NCBI GenBank assembly: GCA_027349605.1
Contig: DAIEMM010000119.1
Coordinates: 1 to 8,233, forward strand
Source: Anaeromyxobacteraceae bacterium
GTDB lineage: Bacteria; Myxococcota; Myxococcia; Myxococcales; Anaeromyxobacteraceae
Length of the DNA: 8,233 nucleotides
Reading direction: 5' to 3'
In this document: one piece after another, positions 1 to 8,227 of the stretch
Layout of the letters: each line of letters begins with the position of its first letter
How positions within the stretch are numbered: the stretch's first letter is position 1
Notes under the pieces: generated by a model
The model's input: only the letters and a program-made list of their open reading frames with translations
Databases searched by the model: none
Told to the model about the DNA's origin: nothing
Made by a program: the position numbers and the translations under genes

Positions 1-404
1 GCCGTGACGACGCGCCAGGGACGGAGCGGCCGCCCCTCCCGGTCCACCCAGAAGGAGGCGAAGAAGATCTGGAAGGCGAGGTGGGAATCCAGGGTGGCGG
101 TGAGGCGCGTGATGGATCCCAGGTTCCGGTAGACGAAGGCGGCCAGGCGCCGCGTGTCGTCGACCGCGCCGGTGCCGCTCCGGCCTCCCACGTAGAGCGC
201 CCCGCCGGGCAGGCAGAAGTCGCGCTGCTCGTCGACCATGACGAGCTGGAGGTCGAGGTGGTCGCCGCCGGCGAGCGCGATGCCGTGCTCGTCCCGCCAG
301 GCCGGGGCGGCCTCGAAGAGCGCCTGGGCGTCGGGCTGGTGGGACCAGCTCCCGGCGTCCTCCGGGTCGTGGAACGGCGGCAGGGGAAGCTCGCGGAACC
401 TCAC
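1..404 (-). CDS. Nicotinamidase-like cysteine hydrolase (isochorismatase fold), 3'-truncated by the window edge
   Basis: The first 134 codons are present; the C-terminal part lies left of base 1. Residues 55-72 hold the hallmark beginning of the nicotinamidase/isochorismatase fold, VMVDEQRDFCLPGGALYV. By family comparison D58 is the catalytic aspartate. A second motif, LDSHLAFQIFFASFW at about 105-119, corresponds to the DxHxxxH metal site of classical nicotinamidases, but here it reads D106-x-H108-xxx-Q112. The catalytic lysine and cysteine would lie outside the window and cannot be checked. About 50 residues precede the motif, whereas classical PncA proteins start almost at it. The start is the GTG at 404-402, which overlaps the stop of the upstream pncB gene (shared GTGA) and has GGAGG five bases before it. 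Being next to pncB argues for conversion of nicotinamide to nicotinate in NAD salvage. Another amidase of the same superfamily is possible. Confidence 0.85.
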   Translation of the reverse strand, partial: MRFRELPLPPFHDPEDAGSWSHQPDAQALFEAAPAWRDEHGIALAGGDHLDLQLVMVDEQRDFCLPGGALYVGGRSGTGAVDDTRRLAAFVYRNLGSITRLTATLDSHLAFQIFFASFWVDREGRPLRPWRVVT

Positions 405-1885
405 CGGGACCTCCGGGGGACGCGCTGGCGGGCCTCGAGGATGAGGCGGGTCCGCAGGTCGTACAGGCCCCGCTCCAGCCCCACCGGATAGGCGTGCGGG
501 TGGACGAGCCGCTTCACGCCGGCGTGGAACCGTCCGAGCTGATCCGCCGCCCGGGCCCGAACCTCGGCGAGCGGCGGGGCCTTCCGGACCGGGGCGCCGC
601 CGCGCAGCACCGGGACGAGCAGGTCCTCGTGCGGGGTGCCCTCCGGGATGATGCGACGGCGCGTGAAGTCGAGCGGGTCCACCATCTCCGGCGAGGGCGG
701 GAGCCCGATCCCGGTGTCGAACAGGACGTCCCCGAGGAAACCCCCGGCATCGTGGTACCGCCGCACCTGCTGGATCCCCGGGACGGTGGTCTTGGCGAGC
801 TGCTCGGAGAGCTTCACCCGGTAGCTCCAGGGCTCGTCCGGCCCGTCGCGTACCGCCGAGAGCTTGTAGACGCCGCCCAGGGCGGGCTCGCCCCAGCCGG
901 TGACGAGCCGTGTCCCCACGCCCCAGATGCCGATGGCGGCCTTCTGGTCCTGCAGCGCCTGGATCACGTGCTCGTCGAGCTCGTTGGAGGCGACGATGGC
1001 GGCGTCGGACAGGCCGGCCTCGTCGAGCATCCCGCGCGCCTGCTGGGAGAGCCAGGCCAGGTCGCCCGAGTCGAGCCGGATGCCGGCCAGCCGGCGCCCC
1101 TGCTGCGCGAGCCAGCGCCCCACCTCGACGGCGCGGCGCACTCCCTCCAGCGAGTCGTAGGTGTCCACGAGGAGGATGGTGTTGGCCGGCATGGCCCTGG
1201 CGTAGGCCATGAACGCCTCGAGCTCGTCGTCGAAGAGCATGACCCAGCTGTGGGCGTGGGTGCCCTTCACCGGGATGCCGTAGAGCTTTCCGGCGAGCAC
1301 GTTGGAGGTCGCGGCCACGCCCCCCACGTAGGCGGCGCGGGAGGCCGAGAGGGCGCCGTCGATGCCCTGCGCGCGGCGCAGGCCGAAGTCCACCACCGGC
1401 CCGCCCCGGGCGGCGAGCACGGTGCGGGCCGCCTTGGTGGCGATGAGGGTCTGGAAGTTCACGATGGCGAGGAGCGGCGTCTCGAGCAGCATGCAGGGGA
1501 CGACGGGGCCGCGCACGCGGAGCAGCGGCTCGTGGGGGAAGACGACCGTGCCCTCCGGGACCGCGTCGACGTCCACGTCGAGCCTCGCCGCGCCGAGCCA
1601 GTCGAGGAAGGCCGCCTCGAAGAGGGGCTTCCCGTCCGACCCCCGCTGCCCGGCCAGGAAGGCGCGGTCGTCCTCCGTGAACCCGTGGTGAAGAACCAGG
1701 TCCACCGCGTCCTCCAGCCCCGCGGCCACCGCGTAGCCGCCCTCGAAGGGGTTGCGGCGGAAGGACAGGTGGAACACCGCCTCCTTCCCGGCCACCCCGC
1801 TCTTCCAGGCCGCCGCGGCCATGGTGAGCTGGTAGAAATCGGTGAGGAGCGCGAGCGACGTCCGGTAGACCTGCGAGGGGCCCAT
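401..1885 (-). CDS. pncB: Nicotinate phosphoribosyltransferase
   Basis: This 494-residue cytosolic enzyme makes nicotinate mononucleotide from nicotinate and PRPP, with ATP hydrolysis, as the committed step of Preiss-Handler NAD salvage. The N-terminus SLALLTDFYQLTMA (about 10-23) is the classical family opening. Other family blocks are FRRNPFEGGYA (42-52), DFGLRRAQG (166-174), GTHAHSWV (208-215), VDTYDSLEGV (240-249), IRLDSGDLA (269-277) and GVGTRLVTG (322-330). The GTHAHS histidine near 212 probably corresponds to the phosphorylated histidine of the family. Length is normal for the longer bacterial and animal-like class. The ATG at 1885-1883 has GGAG five bases upstream, and the conserved N-terminal block follows directly, so the start is secure. 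It is the first gene of a minus-strand pair: its TGA overlaps the GTG of the nicotinamidase-like gene. It is divergent from the membrane protein gene across 50 bp. No frameshift or missing motif was seen. Confidence 0.96.
   Translation of the reverse strand: MGPSQVYRTSLALLTDFYQLTMAAAAWKSGVAGKEAVFHLSFRRNPFEGGYAVAAGLEDAVDLVLHHGFTEDDRAFLAGQRGSDGKPLFEAAFLDWLGAARLDVDVDAVPEGTVVFPHEPLLRVRGPVVPCMLLETPLLAIVNFQTLIATKAARTVLAARGGPVVDFGLRRAQGIDGALSASRAAYVGGVAATSNVLAGKLYGIPVKGTHAHSWVMLFDDELEAFMAYARAMPANTILLVDTYDSLEGVRRAVEVGRWLAQQGRRLAGIRLDSGDLAWLSQQARGMLDEAGLSDAAIVASNELDEHVIQALQDQKAAIGIWGVGTRLVTGWGEPALGGVYKLSAVRDGPDEPWSYRVKLSEQLAKTTVPGIQQVRRYHDAGGFLGDVLFDTGIGLPPSPEMVDPLDFTRRRIIPEGTPHEDLLVPVLRGGAPVRKAPPLAEVRARAADQLGRFHAGVKRLVHPHAYPVGLERGLYDLRTRLILEARQRVPRRSR
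410..414 (-). promoter_or_regulatory. Ribosome binding site inside the pncB 3' end, serving the nicotinamidase-like gene
   Basis: On the minus strand GGAGG ends five bases before the GTG at 404-402, within the last codons of pncB. This is a strong Shine-Dalgarno match at good spacing. It fixes the GTG as start and supports translational coupling, because the pncB TGA is contained in the overlap GTGA (404-401). Confidence 0.75.
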
Positions 1886-1900
1886 GAAGTCTCCACCGTG

Positions 1901-1930
1901 GTTCTAACTCCGGCCGGGGCGATGTAGAAG
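1901..1930. promoter_or_regulatory. Divergent promoter/operator candidate between pncB and the mannosyltransferase-like gene
   Basis: The whole divergent intergenic region is 50 bp. It contains TTCTA at 1902-1906 and TAGAA at 1925-1929, arranged symmetrically about 1915/1916, with further symmetric TC/GA (1909-1910/1921-1922) and a central CCGG (1914-1917). Nine of 14 base pairs are symmetric. TAGAAG (1925-1930, plus) and TAGAAC (1906-1901, minus) each resemble a -10 element facing its own gene. The site may therefore be two back-to-back core promoters, an operator, or both. No convincing -35 hexamers were seen. This is inference from sequence only. Confidence 0.35.
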
Positions 1931-1935
1931 GATCC

Positions 1936-3051
1936 GTGTTCCTCCGCGCCGTATTCCTGCCCTTCGTCTGGACGCGCCTGCTCCTCGCCGGGGTGGCCTG
2001 GTTCGGCGACCAGATGTCGGTGAGCTGGACCTATCCGGTGGCGGAGGCGGCCCGGAGGGGGTGGGCCTTCGTGCCGGTGGCCTGGCTCGACGCCTTCGGG
2101 CGCTGGGACGCGCACTGGTACCTGGACGTCGCGGCACGCGGGTACACGGTGCGCGGGCCGCTCGCGTCGGTCCAGTCCAACGTGGCCTTCTTCCCGCTCT
2201 ACCCGTGGACCATCCGCGCGCTCCACGCCGTGGTGCCCGGGCGGGGCGAGGGGTCCTGGTACCTCGCGGCGCTGCTGGTCTCGAACGGGGCCCTGCTCCT
2301 CGGGTTGTGGCTCCTCTGGCGGATCGCGCGGGACGTCGCCGACGAGCAGGCGGCCACGCGGACGGTCCTCTACGCCCTCCTCTTCCCCTTCGGCTTCGTC
2401 CTCTCGTCGGCCTACCCCGAGGCGCTCTTCCTGCTCCTCTCGGTGGCGAGCCTGGGCGCCGCCCTGAAGGGGCGGCCGTGGCTGGCCGGCACGCTCGGGC
2501 TGCTCCTCGCCCTCACCCGCCCGGGCGGCGTGCTGGTGGGGGTCCCGCTCGCGTGGATCGCGCTCGAGCGGGGTGGCCCGAGGCTGCCGGCGCTGGCGGC
2601 CTCGGCCCTGCCCGGCCTGGGGCTCGCCCTCCACGCGGGTGGTCTCTGGTACGGCACGGGCGACCCGCTGGCCCTCTTCCACGCGCAGGGCGCCTGGGGC
2701 CGGGCGCTCGCCGTGCCCTGGCAGACGCTCTTCCACCCCCGGGACCTCCACCCCCGTCTCGGCCCCCTGGAGGCGGCGACGCTGGCGCTCGTGGCGGGGC
2801 TCGGCGCCTGGCTCCTCGGGCGGCGCGAGACCCGGGCGCTGGGGGTCTGGGCGCTCGTGTCGCTCGCCCCGGTGCTCCTCTCCGGGACGCTGCTCTCCTC
2901 CGTCCGCTTCGGCGCGGTGATCTTCCCCGCATTCCTCGCGCTCGGCATCCTCGGGCGGCGGCCCGCGGTGGACCGCGCGGTTGTGGTGGCGTTCTCCTTC
3001 GGCCAGGCCGTCCTCTTCCTCTTCTGGTCGCGGTTCTTCTGGGTGGGATAG
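1936..3051 (+). CDS. Polytopic membrane protein, PIG-V-like (GPI mannosyltransferase 2-like) glycosyltransferase
   Basis: This is a 371-residue protein made mostly of hydrophobic segments, probably 8-10 transmembrane helices in the inner membrane. RWDAHWYLDVAARGY (56-70) followed by NVAFFPLYPW (82-91) matches the pattern WDxxWYxxIAxxGY...FFPLYP of the PIG-V/Mannosyl_trans2 family and related bacterial proteins. A later FPFGFVLSSAYPEALFLLL (150-168), TRPGG (194-198) and SSVRFGAVIFPAF (321-333) also fit that family. Members are GT-C fold enzymes that take a sugar from a polyprenyl-phosphate donor; an aspartate near the first external loop (here D58) is the expected catalytic residue. The donor and acceptor in this organism cannot be read from sequence. 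The start is the GTG at 1936: an in-frame TGA lies at 1885-1887 and no other start codon falls between them. AAGGA just upstream is a possible but closely spaced ribosome site. The gene ends 60 bp before acnA. The family assignment is by motif only. Confidence 0.75.
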   Translation: MFLRAVFLPFVWTRLLLAGVAWFGDQMSVSWTYPVAEAARRGWAFVPVAWLDAFGRWDAHWYLDVAARGYTVRGPLASVQSNVAFFPLYPWTIRALHAVVPGRGEGSWYLAALLVSNGALLLGLWLLWRIARDVADEQAATRTVLYALLFPFGFVLSSAYPEALFLLLSVASLGAALKGRPWLAGTLGLLLALTRPGGVLVGVPLAWIALERGGPRLPALAASALPGLGLALHAGGLWYGTGDPLALFHAQGAWGRALAVPWQTLFHPRDLHPRLGPLEAATLALVAGLGAWLLGRRETRALGVWALVSLAPVLLSGTLLSSVRFGAVIFPAFLALGILGRRPAVDRAVVVAFSFGQAVLFLFWSRFFWVG

Positions 3052-3062
3052 GGCCGGGTTCC

Positions 3063-3090
3063 TTGCAACGGCGAGGCCGGCGAGTAATGA
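3063..3090 (+). promoter_or_regulatory. Weak candidate promoter for acnA
   Basis: In the 60-bp gap before acnA, TTGCAA (3063-3068) is followed after 16 bp by TAATGA (3085-3090), a small AT-rich island in very GC-rich DNA. Both hexamers match the sigma-70 consensus only partly. Transcription would begin just ahead of the acnA Shine-Dalgarno at 3099-3103. This is inference only. Confidence 0.25.
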
Positions 3091-3098
3091 CGGGCACC

Positions 3099-3103
3099 GG
3101 AGG
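3099..3103 (+). promoter_or_regulatory. Shine-Dalgarno sequence of acnA
   Basis: GGAGG lies eight bases before the ATG at 3112. It supports that ATG as the aconitase start, consistent with the conserved N-terminal sequence that follows. Confidence 0.7.
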
Positions 3104-3111
3104 CTTCGACG

Positions 3112-5769
<2,658 letters not shown>

Positions 5770-5780
5770 CCGCGCCGGGC

Positions 5781-5805
5781 CGGGCCGTCCCCTGGCGGCC
5801 GGTTT
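5781..5805 (+). terminator. Weak hairpin terminator candidate after acnA
   Basis: Twelve bases after the acnA stop, GGCCG (5783-5787) pairs with CGGCC (5796-5800) around an 8-base loop. One mismatch and one further C-G pair extend it outward, and TTT (5803-5805) follows. The T tract is very short and hairpins are common at this GC content, so confidence is low. Confidence 0.3.
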
Positions 5806-5834
5806 CTGGCGTCCGGGCGGGGTGAGGGCAGAAT
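5806..5834 (+). promoter_or_regulatory. Candidate promoter close to the start of the 101-aa membrane protein
   Basis: CTGGCG (5806-5811) and CAGAAT (5829-5834) are separated by 17 bp, and the ATG begins seven bases after the second hexamer. That is where a transcript would start. There is no Shine-Dalgarno sequence in the usual window, so a leaderless mRNA is a reasonable reading. The hexamers match consensus only partly. Confidence 0.35.
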
Positions 5835-5841
5835 TCGCCCC

Positions 5842-6147
5842 ATGAGCCTGTTCGACATCCTCTCGGTGGCCGCCCTGGCGGCGTCGCTCGTCCTGCTCTT
5901 CGACGCCGGCGCGCGCCTGCCGGCCTTCGCGGCGGTGCTGGCCGCGGGGCTCCAGGCCGGGATCCTCTTCCAGTTCCTGCAGGTCCGCACCGGGAGCTTC
6001 CCGCTGACCCTGGCCCTCTCCTTCGCGGTGCTGGCGGCCGCGGGGTTCGCATGGACACGGGCGCAGGCGAAGCCCGGGGTGACGGCGGCGACGGCCGCCG
6101 TGCTGGCCGGGGTGATCCAGATCCTGCGCGGGTTCAAGCTGGTCTGA
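5842..6147 (+). CDS. Small hydrophobic membrane protein of unknown function
   Basis: I do not recognise this family. The 101-residue product has three or four hydrophobic stretches (about 5-24, 29-47, 55-72 and 79-95). They are joined by short loops with few charges (D21, R25, R49, R73, K77), and it ends RGFKLV with a basic tail. It would sit in the inner membrane. Reading-frame use looks real: the ATG follows a -10-like hexamer at 5829-5834, and third positions are G/C-rich in this frame. It lies 72 bp after acnA and 55 bp before the ABC transporter gene on the same strand, but spacing alone does not make it a transporter subunit. No cysteines, no signal-peptide cleavage site and no catalytic motif are seen. 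A spurious ORF cannot be fully excluded, although the clean hydrophobic segmentation argues against it. Confidence 0.65.
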   Translation: MSLFDILSVAALAASLVLLFDAGARLPAFAAVLAAGLQAGILFQFLQVRTGSFPLTLALSFAVLAAAGFAWTRAQAKPGVTAATAAVLAGVIQILRGFKLV

Positions 6148-6169
6148 GCGCGCCGCCCCGGCCGGCTCC

Positions 6170-6197
6170 TTGCGCCGGGACCCGCGCGGGTTAGCTT
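6170..6197 (+). promoter_or_regulatory. Candidate promoter close to the start of the ABC transporter gene
   Basis: TTGCGC (6170-6175) and TAGCTT (6192-6197) are 16 bp apart, and the GTG start at 6203 begins five bases after the second hexamer. No Shine-Dalgarno sequence is visible before this GTG. The arrangement fits a leaderless transcript and favours the GTG over the upstream in-frame TTG at 6170, which would lie inside the -35 element. Confidence 0.35.
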
Positions 6198-6202
6198 CAC
6201 CC

Positions 6203-7954
6203 GTGCCCTTGGCTTCCCCCTCCCGCCTCGCCTCCGTCCGCCGCCTGCTGCCCCTCCTCCGGGTGGAGTGGCGGGCGCTCGCCGGCGCCACCGCCCTGCT
6301 GCTGCTCGGCTCGGCGGCGGCGCTCGCCTATCCGCAGGGCATCCGGATCATCGTGGACGGCGCGCTCTCGAACCGCGACATGGGGCGCATCCGGTTCGCG
6401 GCCTTCCTCATGGGCGGCCTCGCCGTGGTGCAGGGGCTCGCGGTGGCCGGACGCGCCTACCTCTTCGGCCTGGCCGGTGAACGGGGAGTGAAGCGGGTCC
6501 GGGAGCGGCTCTTCGACTCGCTGGTGGTGCAGGAGGTGGGCTTCTTCGACGGCCAGCGCACCGGCGACCTCACCTCGCGCCTCTCCTCCGACACGGCGTC
6601 GCTCCAGGGACTGCTCTCGTCGCAGCTCTCCATGGCGCTGCGGAACGCGGTGCAGGTGGTGGGCGGGCTCGTCCTGCTCATCATCACCTCGGCGAAGCTG
6701 ACGGCGGTGATGCTGCTCGTCGTGCCCGCGGTCGCGCTCGGCGCCGTCTTCTACGGGCGCAAGATCCGGGCCCTCTCGCGGAAGTACCAGGACGCGCTGG
6801 CCGACGCGGGGCACGCGGCGGAGGAGTCGCTCTCGGCCATCCGCACGGTCCGCTCCTTCGCGGCCGAGCCGGCCGAGATGACCCGCTACGGCGCGGCCAT
6901 CGAGGCGAGCTTCCAGCTGGCGCGCACGCGCGCGCGGGCGGCGGCGGTCTTCATGGGCGCGGCGTCGGCGGGGGTCTACGCGGCGCTGGCGGTGGTGCTC
7001 GGCTACGGCGGGGCGCTGGTGGCCGGCGGGGGGCTCTCGGCCGGCGCGCTGACCGCCTTCCTCATCTACACGCTGCTCATCGCCATGGGGCTCGGCACGC
7101 TCGCCGACATCTGGGCCGAGGCCATGCGCGGACTGGGCGCCGCCGAGCGGGTCTTCGACCTCACCGAGCGGAAGCCGGAGATGCCGGTGTCGGGCGGCCG
7201 CCGGCTCGATCGCGTGCAGGGGCGCGTGGCCTACGAGGGCGTCCACTTCCGCTACCCCACCCGCAACGACGTGGAGGTCCTGCAGGGGATCGACCTCGCC
7301 GTGGAGCCCGGACGGGTGGTGGCGCTGGTGGGGCCGTCGGGCGGCGGGAAGTCCACCATGGGCGCGCTGCTGTCGCGCCTCTACGACCCGACCTCCGGGC
7401 GCGTCACCCTCGACGGCCAGGACCTCCGCGACCTCGACCCGGCCTGGCTGCGGCGGCTGGTGGGCGTGGTCTCCCAGGAGCCGGTCCTCTTCTCCACCAC
7501 CATCGCCGACAACGTCCGCTACGGACGCCCCGAGGCGACCGACGCCGAGGTGCGGGAGGCGCTGCGCGCCGCCAACGCCGAGGCCTTCGTGAGCGGCTTC
7601 CCGGACGGACTCGCCACCAAGGTCGGCGAGCGCGGCCAGCAGCTCTCCGGCGGGCAGAAGCAGCGCATCGCCATCGCGCGCGCGCTGCTCAAGGACCCGC
7701 GCATCCTGCTCCTCGACGAGGCGACGAGCGCCCTCGACTCCGAGTCGGAGGCGCTGGTGCAGGACGCCCTCACGAGGCTCATGCGGGGCCGGACCTCGGT
7801 GGTGATCGCCCACCGGCTCTCCACCGTCATCGGCGCCGACCGGGTGGTGGTGATCGACGGCGGCCAGGTGGTGGAGTCGGGCACGCACGCCGAGCTGCTC
7901 GCGCGCGCCGGGGCCTACGCGAGGCTGGTGGAGAGGCAGGTCCTGCGGGGATAG
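6203..7954 (+). CDS. ABC exporter half-transporter (permease fused to ATPase), ABCB/MsbA-like
   Basis: This 583-residue type IV ABC exporter subunit should act as a homodimer, or as half of a heterodimer, in the inner membrane. Six hydrophobic segments lie at about 28-48, 65-87, 149-163, 165-185, 248-270 and 283-303. The ATPase domain follows with every key element: A-loop tyrosine Y351 in FRYPTR, Walker A GPSGGGKST (377-385, K383), Q-loop Q425, signature LSGGQ (481-485), Walker B ILLLDE with D505 and the catalytic E506, D-loop SALD, and H-loop H537. It should therefore hydrolyse ATP. The YPTRNDVEVL stretch resembles the ABCB/TAP/MDR branch. The substrate cannot be told from sequence; lipid, peptide or drug export are all possible. 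The start is taken as GTG 6203; an in-frame TTG at 6170 would add 11 residues. No partner half-transporter is adjacent. It ends 7 bp from the convergent antitoxin-like gene. Confidence 0.95.
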   Translation: MPLASPSRLASVRRLLPLLRVEWRALAGATALLLLGSAAALAYPQGIRIIVDGALSNRDMGRIRFAAFLMGGLAVVQGLAVAGRAYLFGLAGERGVKRVRERLFDSLVVQEVGFFDGQRTGDLTSRLSSDTASLQGLLSSQLSMALRNAVQVVGGLVLLIITSAKLTAVMLLVVPAVALGAVFYGRKIRALSRKYQDALADAGHAAEESLSAIRTVRSFAAEPAEMTRYGAAIEASFQLARTRARAAAVFMGAASAGVYAALAVVLGYGGALVAGGGLSAGALTAFLIYTLLIAMGLGTLADIWAEAMRGLGAAERVFDLTERKPEMPVSGGRRLDRVQGRVAYEGVHFRYPTRNDVEVLQGIDLAVEPGRVVALVGPSGGGKSTMGALLSRLYDPTSGRVTLDGQDLRDLDPAWLRRLVGVVSQEPVLFSTTIADNVRYGRPEATDAEVREALRAANAEAFVSGFPDGLATKVGERGQQLSGGQKQRIAIARALLKDPRILLLDEATSALDSESEALVQDALTRLMRGRTSVVIAHRLSTVIGADRVVVIDGGQVVESGTHAELLARAGAYARLVERQVLRG

Positions 7955-7961
7955 CCCGCGG

Positions 7962-8192
7962 TCAGGACTTCGCGCGCCGCTTCAGCCGCGCACCGACGTC
8001 CTTCAGCGAGAGGGTGCGTCGGGGCGCGAGCGCCTCGGCCTGCTGGATGTTGCGGGCCTCCTCGGCCAGGGCCTTGCGCAGGGCGTCGCCGACGACCTCG
8101 GAGATGGTGCAGTCGGTGGCCTTGGCCCGGAGGCGGAGCGCTCGGTGCAGGCGCGCGTCGAGGTGGACGGTGGTGCGCTTCCGGGATGGCAT
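7962..8192 (-). CDS. Ribbon-helix-helix (CopG-like) antitoxin or regulator, apparently without a toxin
   Basis: The 76-residue protein fits a ribbon-helix-helix DNA-binding domain. It has a basic N-terminus, a beta strand RTTVHL (6-11), helix A with LHRALRLRAKATD (15-27), the turn and helix B TISEVVGDALRKALAEEA (29-46). The C-terminal tail LSLKDVGARLKRR (61-73) resembles the toxin-binding tail of RHH antitoxins paired with RelE/ParE toxins. Such proteins dimerise, bind palindromic operators and repress their own operon. Downstream, where the toxin normally lies, there are only 7 bp before the stop of the convergent ABC gene. Upstream, the 41 bp left in the window look like a promoter. It is thus an orphan antitoxin or a stand-alone regulator, unless a partner lies beyond the right edge. 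The ATG at 8192 is preceded by promoter-like hexamers rather than a Shine-Dalgarno sequence. Confidence 0.85.
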   Translation of the reverse strand: MPSRKRTTVHLDARLHRALRLRAKATDCTISEVVGDALRKALAEEARNIQQAEALAPRRTLSLKDVGARLKRRAKS

Positions 8193-8198
8193 GCGGGT

Positions 8199-8227
8199 AG
8201 CGTGTCCGTTTCGGAGTGGGGCGTCAA
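8199..8227 (-). promoter_or_regulatory. Promoter with internal palindrome upstream of the RHH gene
   Basis: On the minus strand TTGACG (8227-8222) is a good -35 element. After 17 bp comes CACGCT (8204-8199), which keeps only the A2 and T6 of a -10, and the ATG begins six bases later. Within the spacer, TCCG-TTT-CGGA (8205-8215, plus-strand reading) is an inverted repeat touching the -10. It is placed where an RHH repressor could act on its own promoter. The -35 is persuasive; the -10 and the operator role are inference. Confidence 0.4.

Noticed and set aside
81..491. A plus-strand frame of 136 codons opposite the nicotinamidase-like gene
   Set aside because: The minus-strand product carries the VDEQRDF and DSH motifs; the plus-strand translation carries none.
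494..1927. A 477-codon plus-strand frame antisense to pncB
   Set aside because: The product has no recognisable domain and an amino-acid mix typical of the reverse complement of GC-rich coding DNA. pncB on the other strand has full family motifs and a ribosome site.
3053..3081. GCCGG...CCGGC inverted repeat after the mannosyltransferase-like gene, as a terminator
   Set aside because: It has a five-base stem, a 19-base loop and no T tract. Such pairs are expected by chance at this GC content.
6170..6202. Upstream TTG start for the ABC transporter, giving 594 aa
   Set aside because: There is no ribosome site before it, the extra 11 residues are not typical of the family, and the TTG falls within the -35-like hexamer of the putative promoter. 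It cannot be ruled out without 5'-end data.
6197..7888. A 563-codon minus-strand frame antisense to the ABC transporter gene
   Set aside because: It is His/Arg/Glu/Gly-rich with no motif, while the plus strand encodes every ABC ATPase motif in order.
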